Of a stretch of 64,000 nucleotides of DNA, positions 1 through 8,678 are shown piece after piece; the first letter of the stretch is position 1, and each line of letters starts with the position of its first letter. Source of the stretch: Nitrososphaerota archaeon (lineage in GTDB: Archaea > Thermoproteota > Nitrososphaeria > Nitrososphaerales > Nitrosopumilaceae). The translations under genes were made by a program, and so were the position numbers. Where the stretch lies: assembly GCA_028867755.1 (NCBI GenBank), contig JAGWFT010000001.1:908727-972726 (forward strand). The letters run 5' to 3'. Below the pieces are notes generated by a model that searched no databases, was not told the origin of the DNA, and saw only the letters and a program-made list of their open reading frames with translations.

Positions 1-135
1 AAGACAGCGCCTGTCATGCCAGAGCCTGTAAAGGCCCAGCCTGAGGCATCTGGCACAAGTTCAATTAATTTAACAAATCCTACTAGACGAGTTCACACCA
101 GTGATTACCTAACAAGAACCGCAGTTGAGATCTAG
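1..135 (+). CDS. C-terminal end of an unidentified protein (partial)
   Basis: Frame 1 is open from the first base to TAG at 133-135 and gives the last 44 residues of a protein that begins outside the window. The tail is proline-rich at first (PVMPEPVKAQPE) and ends LTRTAVEI. Only 11 nt separate it from cdvC, so the two genes are probably cotranscribed. A Pro-rich tail next to an MIT-domain ATPase would suit an ESCRT-III-like partner (CdvB carries such a MIT-binding segment), but too little of the protein is present to identify it. Confidence 0.7.
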   Translation, partial: KTAPVMPEPVKAQPEASGTSSINLTNPTRRVHTSDYLTRTAVEI

Positions 136-146
136 TTGGTAATATT

Positions 147-1331
147 ATGAGTCTAGCCCCGCAAGAACTAGAAAACAGTGCAAGTAGATTTGCTGCAGAA
201 GCTATAAAGCTTGATTCTCAAGGTGCTAGAGGCATGGCAATTTCTAATTATCAGAGAGCAATAGAGTCTCTCACTAAACTGATTCAACTATACCCTGAAA
301 ACAAACTAAATAGGGTATACCAGGAACGCGTTGCTGCATATCAGAATCGCATCAAGGCACTTCAATTGAATAATGTGGACATTGAACCAGTGGTAGATTC
401 AAAAGCAAGCCCTGAAGAGCAAAAACAATCTCTTGCAAAAAATGATCTTGATTCATTGATAATGAAGGAAAAGCCAAACGTCAGCTGGGCTGAGGTGATA
501 GGTCTTGAAGATGCAAAAAATGCATTGCGAGAATCAATTGTTTATCCTGCTAAACGACCTGACTTGTTTCCACTTGGATGGCCAAGAGGCATGTTGCTTT
601 ATGGTCCGCCTGGCTGTGGCAAGACTGTACTAGCTGCTGCCACCGCAAGCGAGATTGATGGATATTTCATTAATGTTGATGCTGCATCAATGATGAGCAA
701 ATGGCTCGGCGAAGCAGAAAAGAATGTAGCAAAATTATTTACCATGGCACGAGGAATGGCAGAAAAAGAAGGACTGCCAGTAATACTATTCATTGACGAA
801 GTGGACTCACTTTTAGGAAACCGCAACAGCGAGATGGGCGGGGAGATTCGAGTAAAAAACCAATTCCTAACTGAGATGGATGGAATCAACGGAAAAGGAA
901 AGGACCTCAAGCTCTATGTTATCGGAGCTACGAACAAACCTTGGAGCCTTGACTGGCCATTTCTTAGAAGATTCACAAAGAGAATCTATGTATCGCTTCC
1001 AACACTAGAGGCAAGAATTAATCTCTTTGAGCTTTACACTGCACCTCTTAAGAACGCAGGCGACGTAAAACCTGCCGAGCTTGCAAAACTTGCAGATGGA
1101 TACAGCGCAAGCGACATCAAGGACATCTGCCAGTCTGCGCAGCTAATGGTCGTAAATGACTTGTTCCACTCTCCAGAGTTCAAAGACCCTGTAGTAGGAG
1201 AAGAAAGGTCACAGCCTCGCCTTATTACAATGTCTGACTTTAAGGAAATCGTAACAAGAAGAAAGCCAAGTGTCAGCATGGAAATGATTCGCGCCTATTA
1301 CAAGTGGAGCGATCAGTTCAAAGCTCTGTAG
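147..1331 (+). CDS. cdvC: CdvC, Vps4-like AAA+ ATPase of the ESCRT-type division machinery
   Basis: This is a 394-residue Vps4 homologue. Residues 1 to about 75 form an MIT-type helical domain, followed by a charged linker and one AAA+ module. Walker A is GPPGCGKT at 153-160, Walker B is ILFIDE at about 213-218, and sensor-1 GATN and the paired arginines LRRF follow near 260-275. In archaea CdvC disassembles CdvB (ESCRT-III) filaments in cell division, using the MIT domain to bind CdvB tails. The ATG start lies 11 nt after the preceding stop. The function is inferred from the MIT plus AAA architecture, which separates it from CDC48-type ATPases. Confidence 0.93.
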   Translation: MSLAPQELENSASRFAAEAIKLDSQGARGMAISNYQRAIESLTKLIQLYPENKLNRVYQERVAAYQNRIKALQLNNVDIEPVVDSKASPEEQKQSLAKNDLDSLIMKEKPNVSWAEVIGLEDAKNALRESIVYPAKRPDLFPLGWPRGMLLYGPPGCGKTVLAAATASEIDGYFINVDAASMMSKWLGEAEKNVAKLFTMARGMAEKEGLPVILFIDEVDSLLGNRNSEMGGEIRVKNQFLTEMDGINGKGKDLKLYVIGATNKPWSLDWPFLRRFTKRIYVSLPTLEARINLFELYTAPLKNAGDVKPAELAKLADGYSASDIKDICQSAQLMVVNDLFHSPEFKDPVVGEERSQPRLITMSDFKEIVTRRKPSVSMEMIRAYYKWSDQFKAL

Positions 1332-1427
1332 ATTTTTCAAATCTATTGTGGAACCGTTGTACTTTAAACCAGAAAACAAAAACCAAATCTAGATCGACAT
1401 AAAACTTAAATTCTCATTGTTCTGCAG

Positions 1428-2600
1428 TTGCTGAGGGTCTCAGAAATTCCAACAAAAAAAGCCAAACATGTAAACAAGTTTGGTAAGCTTGTTTTGGAAG
1501 ATGGCACTGTTTTTAACGGAATGGGTTTTGGTTATTCTACGACTGTTTCTGGCGAGGCAGTTTTCAATACTGGGATGACTGGCTACACTGAATCTCTAAC
1601 TGACCCGTCATACAGCGGGCAAATTCTTACCCTCACATATCCATTGATAGGAAACTATGGAATTCCAAATGTTTCAGAAAAAGACAAAGATGGTATCAAA
1701 AAATACCTAGAGTCTGATAAGATACAGGTGCGTGCACTTGTGGTACACGAGTTGTCACTTACCGCAAGCCACTGGAATCTTGCCATGACGCTAGATGAGT
1801 GGCTGTACAACGAGAAAATACCTGGGATTGCAGGAATTGATACAAGGGAGCTTACAACAAAACTTAGGACAAAAGGTGTCATGATGGCAATACTTGCCGT
1901 ATCTGAAAAAGAAATTGATGAGCAAGAACTAAAAAAACAACTTGCATCTGCCAAAAAGTATTCTGATGATGAATTTATGACTGCAGTATCCACCAAGGAG
2001 CCTCAGACATATGGTACGGAAAAAGAGTCTATTGTGGTAGTGGATACAGGTGTAAAAAATGCCATACTGCGAAATATAATAAAACTTGGGTACAAAGTAA
2101 TACGTGTTCCGTGGAACTATTCTGTAGAAAAGATTCTTGCGTATAACCCAAAAGGTATTGTAATATCAAATGGTCCTGGCGATCCGCTAAAATGTGCAGA
2201 GACCATGAACACTGCTAAAACATTGATTGACAAAAATATTCCAACACTTGGAATATGTCTTGGTGCGCAGATTCTTGGGCTTGCAGGTGGTGCTAGCACA
2301 TACAAGATAAAGTATGGCCATCGTGGACAAAACAAGTCATGCATCAATTTAGACACAAAGCAAGTTTATGTGACAAGCCAGAACCACGGATACTGCATAA
2401 ACCCAGACTCGCTAAAAAATACCAACTTCAAATTATGGTTTGAAAATACCGATGACAAGACAGTAGAAGGAATAAAGCACAAGGAAAAAAAGATAATTGC
2501 AGTCCAGTTTCATCCGGAAGCGTCACCTGGTCCTTTTGATTGTATGTTTATTTTTGAAGAGCTCAAGAAACTCATAGGGGAGGGCAATGCCAAAAAATGA
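1428..2600 (+). CDS. carA: carbamoyl-phosphate synthase, small (glutaminase) subunit
   Basis: The 390-residue protein has an N-terminal CPSase small-chain domain and a C-terminal class I glutamine amidotransferase. The nucleophile is Cys277 in GICLGAQ, and the His362/Glu364 pair sits in FHPEAS. It releases ammonia from glutamine for the large subunit, feeding pyrimidine and arginine synthesis. Translation probably starts at TTG 1428: a TATA-like AACTTAAATT lies about 20-25 nt upstream, as expected for a leaderless archaeal mRNA, and no ATG fits the conserved KLVLEDGTVF start better. The 3' end overlaps the carB ATG by 14 nt, so translation of the two is likely coupled. Confidence 0.95.
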   Translation: MLRVSEIPTKKAKHVNKFGKLVLEDGTVFNGMGFGYSTTVSGEAVFNTGMTGYTESLTDPSYSGQILTLTYPLIGNYGIPNVSEKDKDGIKKYLESDKIQVRALVVHELSLTASHWNLAMTLDEWLYNEKIPGIAGIDTRELTTKLRTKGVMMAILAVSEKEIDEQELKKQLASAKKYSDDEFMTAVSTKEPQTYGTEKESIVVVDTGVKNAILRNIIKLGYKVIRVPWNYSVEKILAYNPKGIVISNGPGDPLKCAETMNTAKTLIDKNIPTLGICLGAQILGLAGGASTYKIKYGHRGQNKSCINLDTKQVYVTSQNHGYCINPDSLKNTNFKLWFENTDDKTVEGIKHKEKKIIAVQFHPEASPGPFDCMFIFEELKKLIGEGNAKK

Positions 2601-5600
2601 GTCGCTAAAAAAAATATTGGTTCTTGGCAGTGGGGCAATTAAAATCGGAGAAGCAGGCGAAAGTCACTAAATGACCGTCAATTCGACTACTCCGGTAGCC
2701 AGTGCCTCAAGGCCATCAAGGAAGAAGGGATACAGAGCATTCTTGTAAATCCAAACATCGCAACAATTCAGACTGACACAAGATTTGCAGATAAAGTATA
2801 TTCCATTCCAGTAAACCCACAGTACGTAGAGTCCATCATAGAGTCTGAAAGGCCAGACGGTCTGATGCTTGGGTTTGGAGGACAGACTGCCCTGAACTGT
2901 GGAGTAAAACTCGACGAGATGGGCATACTCAAAAAATATGATGTACGTGTACTTGGCACGCAGGTAGCAGGAATTCGTGCAACAGAAGACAGGCAGCTCT
3001 TCAAAGACGCCATGATAGAGTGTGGTGTTCCAGTATTGAAGAGCAGGACAGTTTACAACTTTGAGCAGGCAAAAGAGATTGCAAATGAACTTGGCTATCC
3101 TGTGATCATACGTGTTGCATATACGTTAGGTGGAAAAGGCGGAGGGGTTGCCCACAATGAAATTGAATTGCATGAAATTGTGACAAGGGGCCTTAATGCA
3201 AGTCTTGTTGGCCAGGTTCTAATCGAGGAATATGTTGGACACTGGAAGCAGATAGAGTATGAGGTCATGGCAGACTATCACGGAAACAATATCATAATTT
3301 GTAACATGGAAAATGTTCTTTCAATGAGGGTGCATACTGGTGACAATATCGTTGTGGCACCATCACAAACACTTGACAATTATGAATACCAGCTGTTAAG
3401 GTCTGCTGGACTGCGGGCAGCAAAACATGTTGGGATTGTTGGTGAATGCAACATCCAGTTTGCACTAGATGTTGATTCTGACAAGTATGTTGCAATAGAG
3501 ATGAACCCGAGACTCTCGCGTTCGTCTGCACTTGCAAGCAAGGCAACAGGATACCCGATAGCATACATGGCAGCAAAGATCGGGATGGGTTACACCCTGT
3601 CTGAGCTTGTAAATCGCATAACAAAAACCACCACTGCGTGCTTTGAGCCATCGCTTGACTATATAGTATGCAAGCATCCGCGATGGGATTTTAGCAAGTT
3701 TGAGCTTGCAAACCGAAGCCTTGGGCCTACGATGAAATCAGTAGGAGAGGTGATGGCAGTAGGAAGATGCTTTGAAGAATCATTTCAAAAGGCAATTCGA
3801 ATGCTGGAGATTGGAAATGATGGTCTTGTTGCAAACAGGAACCCTGACAAAGTTTACGATATCGAGGATCTAGAAGACAAGCTGCAAAAAGCAGATGACC
3901 GTATACTGTATCATGTTGCAGCTGCACTACGGCAGGGAATCTCAGTTGAGAGGATCTGCAAGCTTTCTGCAATTGACCCGTGGTTTATTGAAAAAATTCA
4001 AAACATTGTAGAGACAGAAAAAAATCTCAAAGAGTCCAAGTTTGAAAAAAATATTTTGCACAAGGCAAAAAAATTCGGGTTCTCAGACAAGCAGATTGGA
4101 AGACTGGTAGGAAAAGACGACATGGAGATTCGAAAGACAAGAAAAGAATTTGGAATCGTGCCAGTAGTAAAGCGAATAGACACACTTGCAGCAGAGTGGC
4201 CTGCAAAGACAAACTATCTCTATCTTACGTATGGCGGAACAACAAATGACTTTGAGGTAACCTCTGACAATGAAAAGATAGCAGTGCTTGGGGCAGGACC
4301 ATATCGCATTGGGAGCAGCGTAGAGTTTGACTGGGGAACTGTAAACATGGTCTGGGGTCTAAAAGAAAACGGCGTAAAAGAAGTCTCTGTGATAAACTGT
4401 AACCCGGAAACCGTATCAACAGACTATGACATTTGTGACAGGCTGTACTTTGAAGAGTTGACACTTGAGCGAGTCCTTGACATTGCAGAGTTTGAAAAAC
4501 TCACAGGCATTGTAACTGCAGTGGGAGGCCAGACTGCAAACAACCTTACGCCAAAGCTTGCAAAAAATGGAATCAAGATAATTGGAACGTCATACGAAGA
4601 CATTGACAGGGCAGAGAATAGGTCTCACTTTAGCAAGGTACTTGACGAGCTACACATAAGGCAGCCCCCATGGCAGGCATTCTCAAGTCTTGCTGATGCC
4701 AAGAAATTTGCGCTAAAGGTTGGCTATCCTGTTCTTGTAAGGCCGTCTTACGTGCTAAGTGGCGCTGCAATGAAGGTTGTCTGGTCCGAAGAGCAACTCA
4801 AAAGATATCTTGAGGAGGCAACCAATGTCTCGCCAGACTATCCTGTAGTGATTACAAAATTTATGCTAAATTCTCTTGAGGCCGAAGTGGATGGCGTATC
4901 TGATGGAAAAAATGTTGTAATCGGTGCTGTAATAGAACACATCGAAGGTGCAGGTGTTCACTCTGGAGACTCTATGATGTGCATCCCGCCCTGGAGTCTT
5001 TCAAACAAGGTGATTGAAACAATACTTGATTACACCAAAAAAATTGCCACTGCGTTTACGATAAAGGGGCCGTTTAATTTGCAATTTCTGATAAACTCTG
5101 ATCAGGTCTTTGTAATTGAGCTTAACATCAGGGCCTCGCGCTCTATGCCTTTTGTGTCAAAATTTGTCAGGATGAATCTTATCAATCTTGCAGCAAAGGC
5201 AGTACTTGGGAAAACTCTTCCTGTGGTTCCAAAAGACAGGTGGCGCAAGATACACAACTATGGAATCAAGGTACCACAGTTTTCATTTATGCAGCTTGAA
5301 GGCGCTGATGTCATACTTGGAGTAGAGATGCAGTCAACAGGAGAAGCCGCTTGCTTTGGCGAGAGCTTTTACGACGCACTTGCAAAGGGGCTAATATCAG
5401 TGGGATACTCTCTGCCAAAGGAAGGGTCTGTACTGATAACAGCAGGAGGCTCTGAGAACAAGGAAAAACTCTTGCAGACAGCACTCTTGCTCAAAAGTCT
5501 TGGATATACGATTCTTGCAACAGAGCACACTGCAGAATTTCTGTCAGACAAGAGGATAGGAGATGTACAAATAGTATACAAGATTAGCGAGCCTCAAAGA

Positions 5601-5852
5601 AAGCCAAACATTGCAGACATGTTGTACGAGCGCAAGATTGATTTTATAATAAATGTTCCAAGCACATCGACACTTGAAAAATATGTTGGAATGTTGTACG
5701 ACGAGTATCAGATTAGAAGAAAGGCAGTAGAGCTTGGTATACCAGTACTGATAACGACAGAGCTTGCAGACTCTTTTGCAAAGACACTAGAGTGGTTGAG
5801 GCACAATGAGACGACCAAAAAACCACTCGAGTCATACGAGTCCATTCAGTAG
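2587..5852 (+). CDS. carB: carbamoyl-phosphate synthase, large subunit; reading frame broken near the start
   Basis: This large subunit has two ATP-grasp halves and a C-terminal MGS-like regulatory domain (GSVLITAGGSENK). It makes carbamoyl phosphate from bicarbonate, ammonia and two ATP. The ATG at 2587 lies inside the carA end and opens with the expected Rossmann-type start LVLGSGAIKIGEAGE, but stops at TAA 2668-2670. The rest of the family sequence, FDYSGSQCLKAIKEEG and onward, resumes in another frame at 2682 and runs to 5852. Removing exactly 20 nt (2662-2681) joins the halves into the conserved GEAGEFDYSG. No usable start precedes 2865 in the downstream frame, and a protein starting there would lack about 90 N-terminal residues. 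It is either a sequence error or a true lesion. Confidence 0.9.
2662..2681 (+). other. 20-nt insertion splitting carB
   Basis: These 20 nt sit between codons for Glu and Phe of the invariant GEAGEFDYSG segment. They carry an in-frame TAA and shift the frame by two. The insert is bounded by AA on both sides, so its placement is ambiguous by two bases. It contains a small GTCA...TGAC dyad, and the flanking CGAA and TTCG are complementary. Excision would recreate a GAATTC hexamer. No match to the insert was noticed elsewhere in the window. Confidence 0.85.
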
Positions 5853-5858
5853 ACTTTT

Positions 5859-6815
5859 CTAAAATGAGTCGTCGATGCCGAGGCTTTTTCTTAGTATCTT
5901 TGCGACATTTCTTATTGTCACACTGCTAATGCCTGATGCTTTTGCAATCTTGTCCTGAGTAAACTTTTCCTCGTTTAGTACTCCAGATATGAACATGGCA
6001 GTTGCTGCAAGCGATATCGGGCTTTTGCCATCTGTTATTCCTTTTTCTTTTGCTCTGTAAAGTATGTCAAGTGCATCTCTTTTTGCTTTCTCGCTAGAAC
6101 CAATGGCTGTACCTATCTTTGATACAAACTCTGATGGGTCAAATGCATCTACTTGCAAGTCAAGTGCCTTGACAAATACTCTATAGTGTCTTGAAAGCTC
6201 CTTGACTGTTACGTTTCCTGCATGTGCAATATCGCTTAGAGCTCTTGGAACATTTGATTCCCTGCAAGAAATGCATAATGCAGAAAGAATCATTCCTGTT
6301 ATGGTTCTTCCTCTGATGATATTTTTTGTTAGTGCCTTTCTATACAGGTAAGCTGCTCTTTCAATTACAGCATCTGAGAGCTCAAGTTTTGATTGTATTG
6401 ATGTCATGACAGCAAATGCTGCACGTAAGTTTCTCTCAGTTGAGCTTGACTTGCTTCTGCTGTCCCACGTTCTTAATCTATTAAACGTGTACTTCATGTA
6501 ACTTGAAATTGAATTTCCTAATGCATCTCTTCCAGTGTTTCCAATCATTGTTGACAATCCCTTGTCGTGAATGGCAAGTGTAGAGGCCATTCCTGTTCTT
6601 GCATTGTTGTTATACTCTTCTGGAGTGAATGATTTTTGCTCAGGACCGGTATCTTCTACCTTGTCTGCTAGTACTGCACCACAACTTGCGCACAAGATCT
6701 CGCCTCGTATGTTGTCAGTAATCAGCGGTCCATGGGATTTTCTACCGTCTGCGCACGCATCCTTGGTGCCTTTTTGAACTATACACTTCTGTCCGGATTT
6801 GCTATTAACTATCAT
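5859..6815 (-). CDS. tfb: transcription initiation factor B (TFIIB homologue)
   Basis: The 318-residue protein has an N-terminal zinc ribbon, a B-reader/linker region and two cyclin-like repeats (about 105-200 and 205-318). The C-terminal helix-turn-helix, near SGISSVTIRNVAKILRKSLG, binds the BRE next to the TATA box. TFB recruits RNA polymerase to TBP-bound promoters. The ribbon is unusual: the second knuckle is a normal CASC (42-45), but the first pair appears to be Cys21 and His28 rather than C-x2-C. Archaea of this group usually carry several TFB paralogues, so this one may serve a subset of promoters. It converges on carB with a 6-nt gap. Confidence 0.93.
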   Translation of the reverse strand: MIVNSKSGQKCIVQKGTKDACADGRKSHGPLITDNIRGEILCASCGAVLADKVEDTGPEQKSFTPEEYNNNARTGMASTLAIHDKGLSTMIGNTGRDALGNSISSYMKYTFNRLRTWDSRSKSSSTERNLRAAFAVMTSIQSKLELSDAVIERAAYLYRKALTKNIIRGRTITGMILSALCISCRESNVPRALSDIAHAGNVTVKELSRHYRVFVKALDLQVDAFDPSEFVSKIGTAIGSSEKAKRDALDILYRAKEKGITDGKSPISLAATAMFISGVLNEEKFTQDKIAKASGISSVTIRNVAKILRKSLGIDDSF

Positions 6816-6818
6816 TTG

Positions 6819-6850
6819 TATATCTAATATAGTAATGAAAGTATTTAAAC
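6819..6850 (-). promoter_or_regulatory. tfb promoter with TATA box and dyad
   Basis: Read on the minus strand, a TATA box (GTTTAAATAC, 6841-6850) is followed by a TATAT-TAG-ATATA dyad (6819-6831) just before the ATG at 6813-6815. The spacing fits a leaderless or near-leaderless transcript. The same order, TTTAAATACTT then a TA-rich dyad, is found upstream of the quinone reductase gene at 7568-7602. Confidence 0.6.
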
Positions 6851-6930
6851 ACTAAAGTAAGAAACCGGATATTAACTGAAGGCATGGTAAGTTGGGTATT
6901 TAAAAAAAGACAGAATTTTGGAGTATCGCA

Positions 6931-7551
6931 CTAGCCGTACCAATCGTGAGCTATTGCATGTATGTCCTTGATTGCCTTTGCAAAATTGCTTGCCTTGGTA
7001 TCCTCGTCTCTGTTCATTGCTTCTGCCAAGACTCCCTTCACTTCACTGAATCCCATGAATTGAAACTCGGCATTGGAAAGAGACAATGCGTGCTCCCATG
7101 CTTTCATTGGCCCAGTGCTGTAAGCACCTCCGCTAGAAACTATTGTTAGTGCTTTTTTCCCTTGCATCAATCCGGCATAGCTTCCATCTTTGGCATCCCA
7201 CGTGTGACCTTTTAGCATGATAGAATCAAACCAAGCCTTGACTGCTGCTGGCATGGAAAAGTTGAACATTGGGTATGCCAGTACTACCATGTCAGCCGAT
7301 TTTACCTGCTCTGTCATCTTGTCCATCTTGGTCAAGAGGCTCTTTTGTTCTGGTGGCAGGCTCTGCCCTAAATAATCACGCGAGATGTATGCCATAAGAT
7401 TATCAGACAAGAATAGGTCTGGGACATCCTTGGTAAGATCAAGCTCTTCAATTGTAGAGTTTTTTACTCTAGACTTGAATTCTTCTAGAATTTTTCTTGT
7501 GTTGGAGCGCTCTCCGCGCGGAACATATTTTACAACAAGTGTCTTGGTCAA
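6931..7551 (-). CDS. FMN-dependent NAD(P)H:quinone / azo reductase, flavodoxin fold
   Basis: The 206-residue protein matches the AcpD/AzoR family: an N-terminal beta strand and phosphate-binding segment (VKYVPRGERSNTRKILEEF), the YPMFNFSMPAAVKAWFD block and the GGAYSTG FMN loop near residue 140. These enzymes use two-electron transfer from NAD(P)H to reduce quinones or azo compounds and act in oxidative or electrophile defence. The start is TTG at 7549-7551, preceded on the minus strand by AGGTGA, an acceptable Shine-Dalgarno sequence. It is divergent from an HxlR regulator across a 93-bp region with a strong dyad, a common arrangement for HxlR-controlled reductases. Confidence 0.88.
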   Translation of the reverse strand: MTKTLVVKYVPRGERSNTRKILEEFKSRVKNSTIEELDLTKDVPDLFLSDNLMAYISRDYLGQSLPPEQKSLLTKMDKMTEQVKSADMVVLAYPMFNFSMPAAVKAWFDSIMLKGHTWDAKDGSYAGLMQGKKALTIVSSGGAYSTGPMKAWEHALSLSNAEFQFMGFSEVKGVLAEAMNRDEDTKASNFAKAIKDIHAIAHDWYG

Positions 7552-7567
7552 TCTATCTCACCTAAAT

Positions 7568-7602
7568 TTTCTATACTAGATATAGAAAGGTAAGTATTTA
7601 AA
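7568..7602 (-). promoter_or_regulatory. reductase promoter with 8-bp inverted repeat, probable HxlR operator
   Basis: TTTCTATA (7568-7575) and TATAGAAA (7581-7588) form a perfect inverted repeat around a 5-nt spacer. It abuts the minus-strand TATA region TTTAAATACTTACC (7589-7602). A protein bound here would sit at the transcription start of the reductase gene, as expected of a repressor. The divergent hxlR gene is the obvious candidate for the DNA-binding partner. Confidence 0.65.
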
Positions 7603-7644
7603 TCAGGCAGTAACTACAAGTAAATCAACTGAGGTTGTGGTGAG

Positions 7645-8055
7645 TTGAAAGAAGAAGAGTGCAACATACTGATGGACAACATGAAAGCATGTCCTATTGA
7701 CAATACATTTGCAATAATTGGAAGAAAGTTCACCGTACACATCATACGAAATATGACACGACTGAACCAAAGTAGATTCAATGAATTTCTTGATTCAATT
7801 GAGGGCATAAACCCAAAGACACTGTCCGCAAGACTGCGCGAGATGGAAAAAAATGGGTTGATTGAGAGGAAGATCTACCCTGGGAGCCCTGTAAGGATAG
7901 AATATTCCATGACTGAAAAAGGCAAGGCGCTAAAACCAGTTCTGGAACAAATGGCTGCGTTTTCTATGCAACACTGCGCAAAAGAAGTCTTCAAGGATGG
8001 AAAGCCTCGTGTATTCAAACAAGTGTTTGAAAAACCTCCAAGGATTGCAAAATAA
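7645..8055 (+). CDS. HxlR-family winged-helix transcriptional regulator
   Basis: The 136-residue protein has the HxlR signature: an N-terminal Cys (Cys6 and Cys16, in CPID), the helix block FAIIGRKFTVHIIRNM, then RFNEFLDSIEGINPKTLSARLREMEKNGLIERKIYP and a wing SPVRIEYSMTEKGKAL. HxlR dimers often sense electrophiles or oxidants through the N-terminal cysteine and repress adjacent oxidoreductase genes. TTG 7645 is the start in frame; an ATG at 7672 would remove the first Cys. TTTAAAT at about 7597-7603 may be its TATA box. A decayed copy of this gene's 3' end lies at 21421-21496. Confidence 0.9.
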   Translation: MKEEECNILMDNMKACPIDNTFAIIGRKFTVHIIRNMTRLNQSRFNEFLDSIEGINPKTLSARLREMEKNGLIERKIYPGSPVRIEYSMTEKGKALKPVLEQMAAFSMQHCAKEVFKDGKPRVFKQVFEKPPRIAK

Positions 8056-8117
8056 AATTCTAAAAACGTTTACACTTACCCCAAGTTAATCTGATTTCCC
8101 AAACTTCACTTTCCATC

Positions 8118-8147
8118 TTATATACTTACCATTGTATAGTAACTATA
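8118..8147 (+). promoter_or_regulatory. promoter and palindrome upstream of the Cys/His-rich gene
   Basis: TTATATACTTACC (8118-8130) provides a TATA box. The odd-length palindrome TATAGT-A-ACTATA (8135-8147) follows immediately and ends 10 nt before the ATG at 8158. The ACTTACC extension and downstream dyad match the layout at the reductase promoter (7568-7602), which suggests the same regulator. Confidence 0.6.
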
Positions 8148-8157
8148 AGAACGTAAT

Positions 8158-8496
8158 ATGGAATGTACATCTGAAACATGCAATACAAAAGAACATGCAA
8201 CGTGTTCATGTAGCTCTGAAATGCATGGTGAACAATGCGGATGCGATGAAATAGATGCAGTACATCATGTCATGGATCTGTGGCACAAGGCATTCCATGA
8301 CGCGATGCACGAAGCCCAAGTGGAACGACTCAAAAAAAGAATAGATGCTAATTTTGGGCCTACCATGGACAAAGCAGCTGATGCGTTTATTGAAACAGCA
8401 GGCAAGGTATTCCAATCCGTTGTTGTAAAATCCGAAGCAAAAAAAGAGCTAGAATCAAAGTTGCAGAAAATCCTTTCTGAAACAAGTAGGAGATAA
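8158..8496 (+). CDS. Cys/His-rich small protein, possible metal- or redox-binding, unknown function
   Basis: The 112-residue protein is of a family I do not recognise. Its first 30 residues hold seven cysteines (C3, C8, C16, C18, C27, C29 among them, as CxC pairs) with several His. A His-rich amphipathic helix follows (HHVMDLWHKAFHDAMHEA), then a charged helical tail. The pattern suggests a soluble metal-binding or thiol-redox protein. It follows hxlR in the same direction but has its own TATA box and operator-like palindrome, and a strong hairpin terminator overlaps its stop codon. Function is inferred only from composition and context. Confidence 0.75.
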   Translation: MECTSETCNTKEHATCSCSSEMHGEQCGCDEIDAVHHVMDLWHKAFHDAMHEAQVERLKKRIDANFGPTMDKAADAFIETAGKVFQSVVVKSEAKKELESKLQKILSETSRR

Positions 8497-8530
8497 CTCC
8501 CCAATTATCTCCTGCTTTATTTTTTTATAA
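8485..8530 (+). terminator. hairpin terminator overlapping a stop codon
   Basis: AGTAGGAGATAA (8485-8496) pairs with TTATCTCCTGCT (8505-8516), 12 bp with one G.T wobble, around the loop CTCCCCAA. A T-rich run (TTATTTTTTTATAA) follows. The 5' arm includes the TAA stop of the Cys/His-rich gene. Confidence 0.75.
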
Positions 8531-8678
8531 CTTGGAAAATTAGCGGTAGGATATGAGATGACCATGCATGGACAATTCTGATCGTGAAATATTTGATGCC
8601 TATGTGAATGTGGGCAAATAACGAAGGTATAAGGTATAGCAACGACACTACAAACTCATAAACAAAAATGAAACCTCG

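Noticed and set aside
1-135. Calling the first partial gene cdvB
   Set aside because: Only 44 residues are visible. A Pro-rich tail next to cdvC is suggestive, but no ESCRT-III core is in the window.
2658-2685. The carB insert as an archaeal bulge-helix-bulge intron
   Set aside because: A GTCA/TGAC helix and complementary CGAA/TTCG flanks exist, but the bulges are 1 and 6 nt instead of 3 and 3, and 20 nt is too short. Only RNA evidence would revive it.
3292-4464. Several minus-strand open frames inside carB
   Set aside because: They are antisense to conserved CarB sequence, have Cys/Leu/Gln-rich compositions and overlap each other.
8568-8621. 17-codon frame between the Cys/His-rich gene and CDC48
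   Set aside because: It starts with ATG and has a protein-like composition, but no promoter spacing or family match supports it, and it overlaps no conserved feature.
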